This document shows, piece by piece, positions 63,040 through 64,000 of a DNA stretch of 64,000 bases. The position numbers and the translations under genes are program-made. The stretch's first letter is position 1; each line of letters starts with the position of its first letter. Origin of the DNA: Leptospira neocaledonica (GTDB lineage Bacteria > Spirochaetota > Leptospiria > Leptospirales > Leptospiraceae). Location: NCBI RefSeq assembly GCF_002812205.1, contig NZ_NPEA01000003.1, forward strand, positions 372,001 through 436,000, given 5' to 3'. Under the pieces are notes generated by a model that made no database searches, had not been told where the DNA came from, and saw nothing but the letters and a program-made list of their open reading frames with translations.

Positions 63040-64000
63040 ATGAAGAGAATCATCATCCGGGGTGTATATACTCTGGTAATCATCGGACTTCTCGGCGGGT
63101 CATTCGTGGCTTGTAGCGATAAGTCCTCGTCGAACGGAGCGGAGCTAGGAATTCTTTCTAGTCTTCTTCCTTCTAAAAGCGGAAATGGATCTAAGTTACT
63201 TAGCACAGCCAGCACTTATTTTCATAACGAGATTTTTCCTCCACATTGGTTGAATTGGACCACTGATGGTGCAAACCCAATTGAAACAGGACCTACTTTC
63301 TTAACTCGCGGTTTGAAATGTAGCGGCCGTTATTGCGATGATGTAAACCTTCTCGCAAGCGAATCCGGATACACTCAAACCAATAGTTGGTGGACAGATT
63401 GGTTTTCGGAAGAAGGTACCAATTATCGTGTTTGTGATAATAATGCTTTCGTGACCGGTATCAAATGTTCCGGAAGTTATTGTGATAACGTTTCCTTAAA
63501 ATGTTCTCAATTAAACAATAACGGTGTTAGAACGGGATGTTATTGGACTTCCGGGATTTCTGAAGAAGACGGTGGAAAATTCGTAGCTCCTGAATCTATG
63601 TATATCGCTGGTGCAAGTTGTAACGGTCGCTATTGCGATAGTATGAGTTTATATCTTTGCCAAGCTGATAACGGTGGACCAAATGTTGATCAGGATGCAC
63701 TTGCACAACAATTTGCACCTCGTTTGAGATTCGATCAAGAGACTACTACAGGTTCCGGAGATTCTGGAAAATGTTTTACTAGTGATCCTCAGACTTATTA
63801 CACTCAAAGAGCTGCTGGAGTTGCTCCACAAGATCTTTGTAATAAAGATTATTCTACAATTTCAAATAACCAAGTTCCTATTTTCTATGAAACTTCTCTT
63901 GTTGGAACGAATGCAGTTCTGATTAGATACTGGTTCTTCTATGCTTGGCAAAGTACTTGTTTCTTAAGTTTTGGAAGCCACGCGGCTGACTGGGAAGGAA
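63040..64000 (+). CDS. cysteine-rich repeat lipoprotein, truncated by the window edge
   Basis: This frame opens at ATG 63040 (AAGAGGG 6 bases upstream) and stays open to the last base, giving 320 residues. The signal ends with GGSFVAC (lipid Cys25). Residues about 90-210 contain three copies of a motif built around CSGRYCD, CSGSYCD and CNGRYCD, each followed by further cysteines. From about residue 215 a different domain begins (QQFAPRLRFDQE to YWFFYAWQS and HAADWEG), resembling the Vps62/NPP1-like group in which HxxDWE is conserved. The protein is exported and probably disulfide-rich. The C-terminus lies outside the window. Confidence 0.65.
   Translation, partial: MKRIIIRGVYTLVIIGLLGGSFVACSDKSSSNGAELGILSSLLPSKSGNGSKLLSTASTYFHNEIFPPHWLNWTTDGANPIETGPTFLTRGLKCSGRYCDDVNLLASESGYTQTNSWWTDWFSEEGTNYRVCDNNAFVTGIKCSGSYCDNVSLKCSQLNNNGVRTGCYWTSGISEEDGGKFVAPESMYIAGASCNGRYCDSMSLYLCQADNGGPNVDQDALAQQFAPRLRFDQETTTGSGDSGKCFTSDPQTYYTQRAAGVAPQDLCNKDYSTISNNQVPIFYETSLVGTNAVLIRYWFFYAWQSTCFLSFGSHAADWEG

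Overview
The window looks like chromosomal DNA of a spirochaete of the genus Leptospira, with GC around 40% by eye. The clues are spirochaete-style lipoproteins, a plastid-type ferredoxin-NADP+ reductase of the kind known from Leptospira, lipid A gene lpxD, scattered his genes, and many GAF, HD-GYP-like and TPR signalling or envelope proteins. Genes are dense, both strands are used, and many neighbours overlap by 1-8 bases. I see no phage, no intact insertion sequence, no CRISPR array and no rRNA. The assignment rests on protein resemblance read by eye, not on a database search.

Layout. 1-4.5 kb (+): M20 peptidase, rsmG, parA, parB and a hotdog thioesterase. 4.5-6.3 kb (-): an operon of a degenerate M23 peptidase, a bactofilin and a YaaR-like protein. 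6.4-12.3 kb (+): tatD-serS, an OmpA/PD40 protein, a periplasmic binding protein and an outer-membrane barrel. 12.3-15.2 kb (-): recR, ybaB, dnaX and a deaminase. 15.3-19.4 kb: a VWA-STAS fusion, a PC4-like protein, FNR and lpxD. 19.6 kb: a likely unannotated 59-codon gene. 19.8-24.7 kb (-): MFS efflux pump, acyl-CoA ligase, lipoprotein and a DUF5615/DUF433 toxin-antitoxin pair. 24.8-25.1 kb: a palindrome-rich element and tRNA-Leu(CAG). 25.2-27.1 kb (+): hisB-hisH-hisA. 27.2-34.8 kb: VKOR-DsbA fusion, DUF885 protein, thiD, alkyltransferase-like protein, histidine kinase and rsgA.

34.8-42.7 kb (+) holds an HD-like protein and three consecutive lipoproteins (FecR, PEGA, TPR/propeller), probably one envelope assembly. 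42.7-47.5 kb holds trmB, an MBL hydrolase, a PilZ protein, an HExxH metalloprotease-like protein, engB and tilS. 47.5-51.9 kb is a head-to-head pair of GAF-phosphatase (PP2C/SpoIIE) and GAF-GAF sigma-54 activator. Then come a SET protein, an ABC exporter, an ACT-ACT protein, and two tandem HD-GYP-like proteins that have lost catalytic histidines. The window closes with aroC, a compact nuoG-nuoI pair, an orphan DUF433 protein, an XRE-like regulator, and the start of a cysteine-rich repeat lipoprotein that runs off the right edge.

The parts that look least explained are the FecR/PEGA/TPR lipoprotein locus, the degenerate HD-GYP twins, the bactofilin/dead-M23 operon beside parAB, the 31-bp palindrome on the tatD start codon, the 59-aa gene, and the edge lipoprotein with CxGxYCD repeats.
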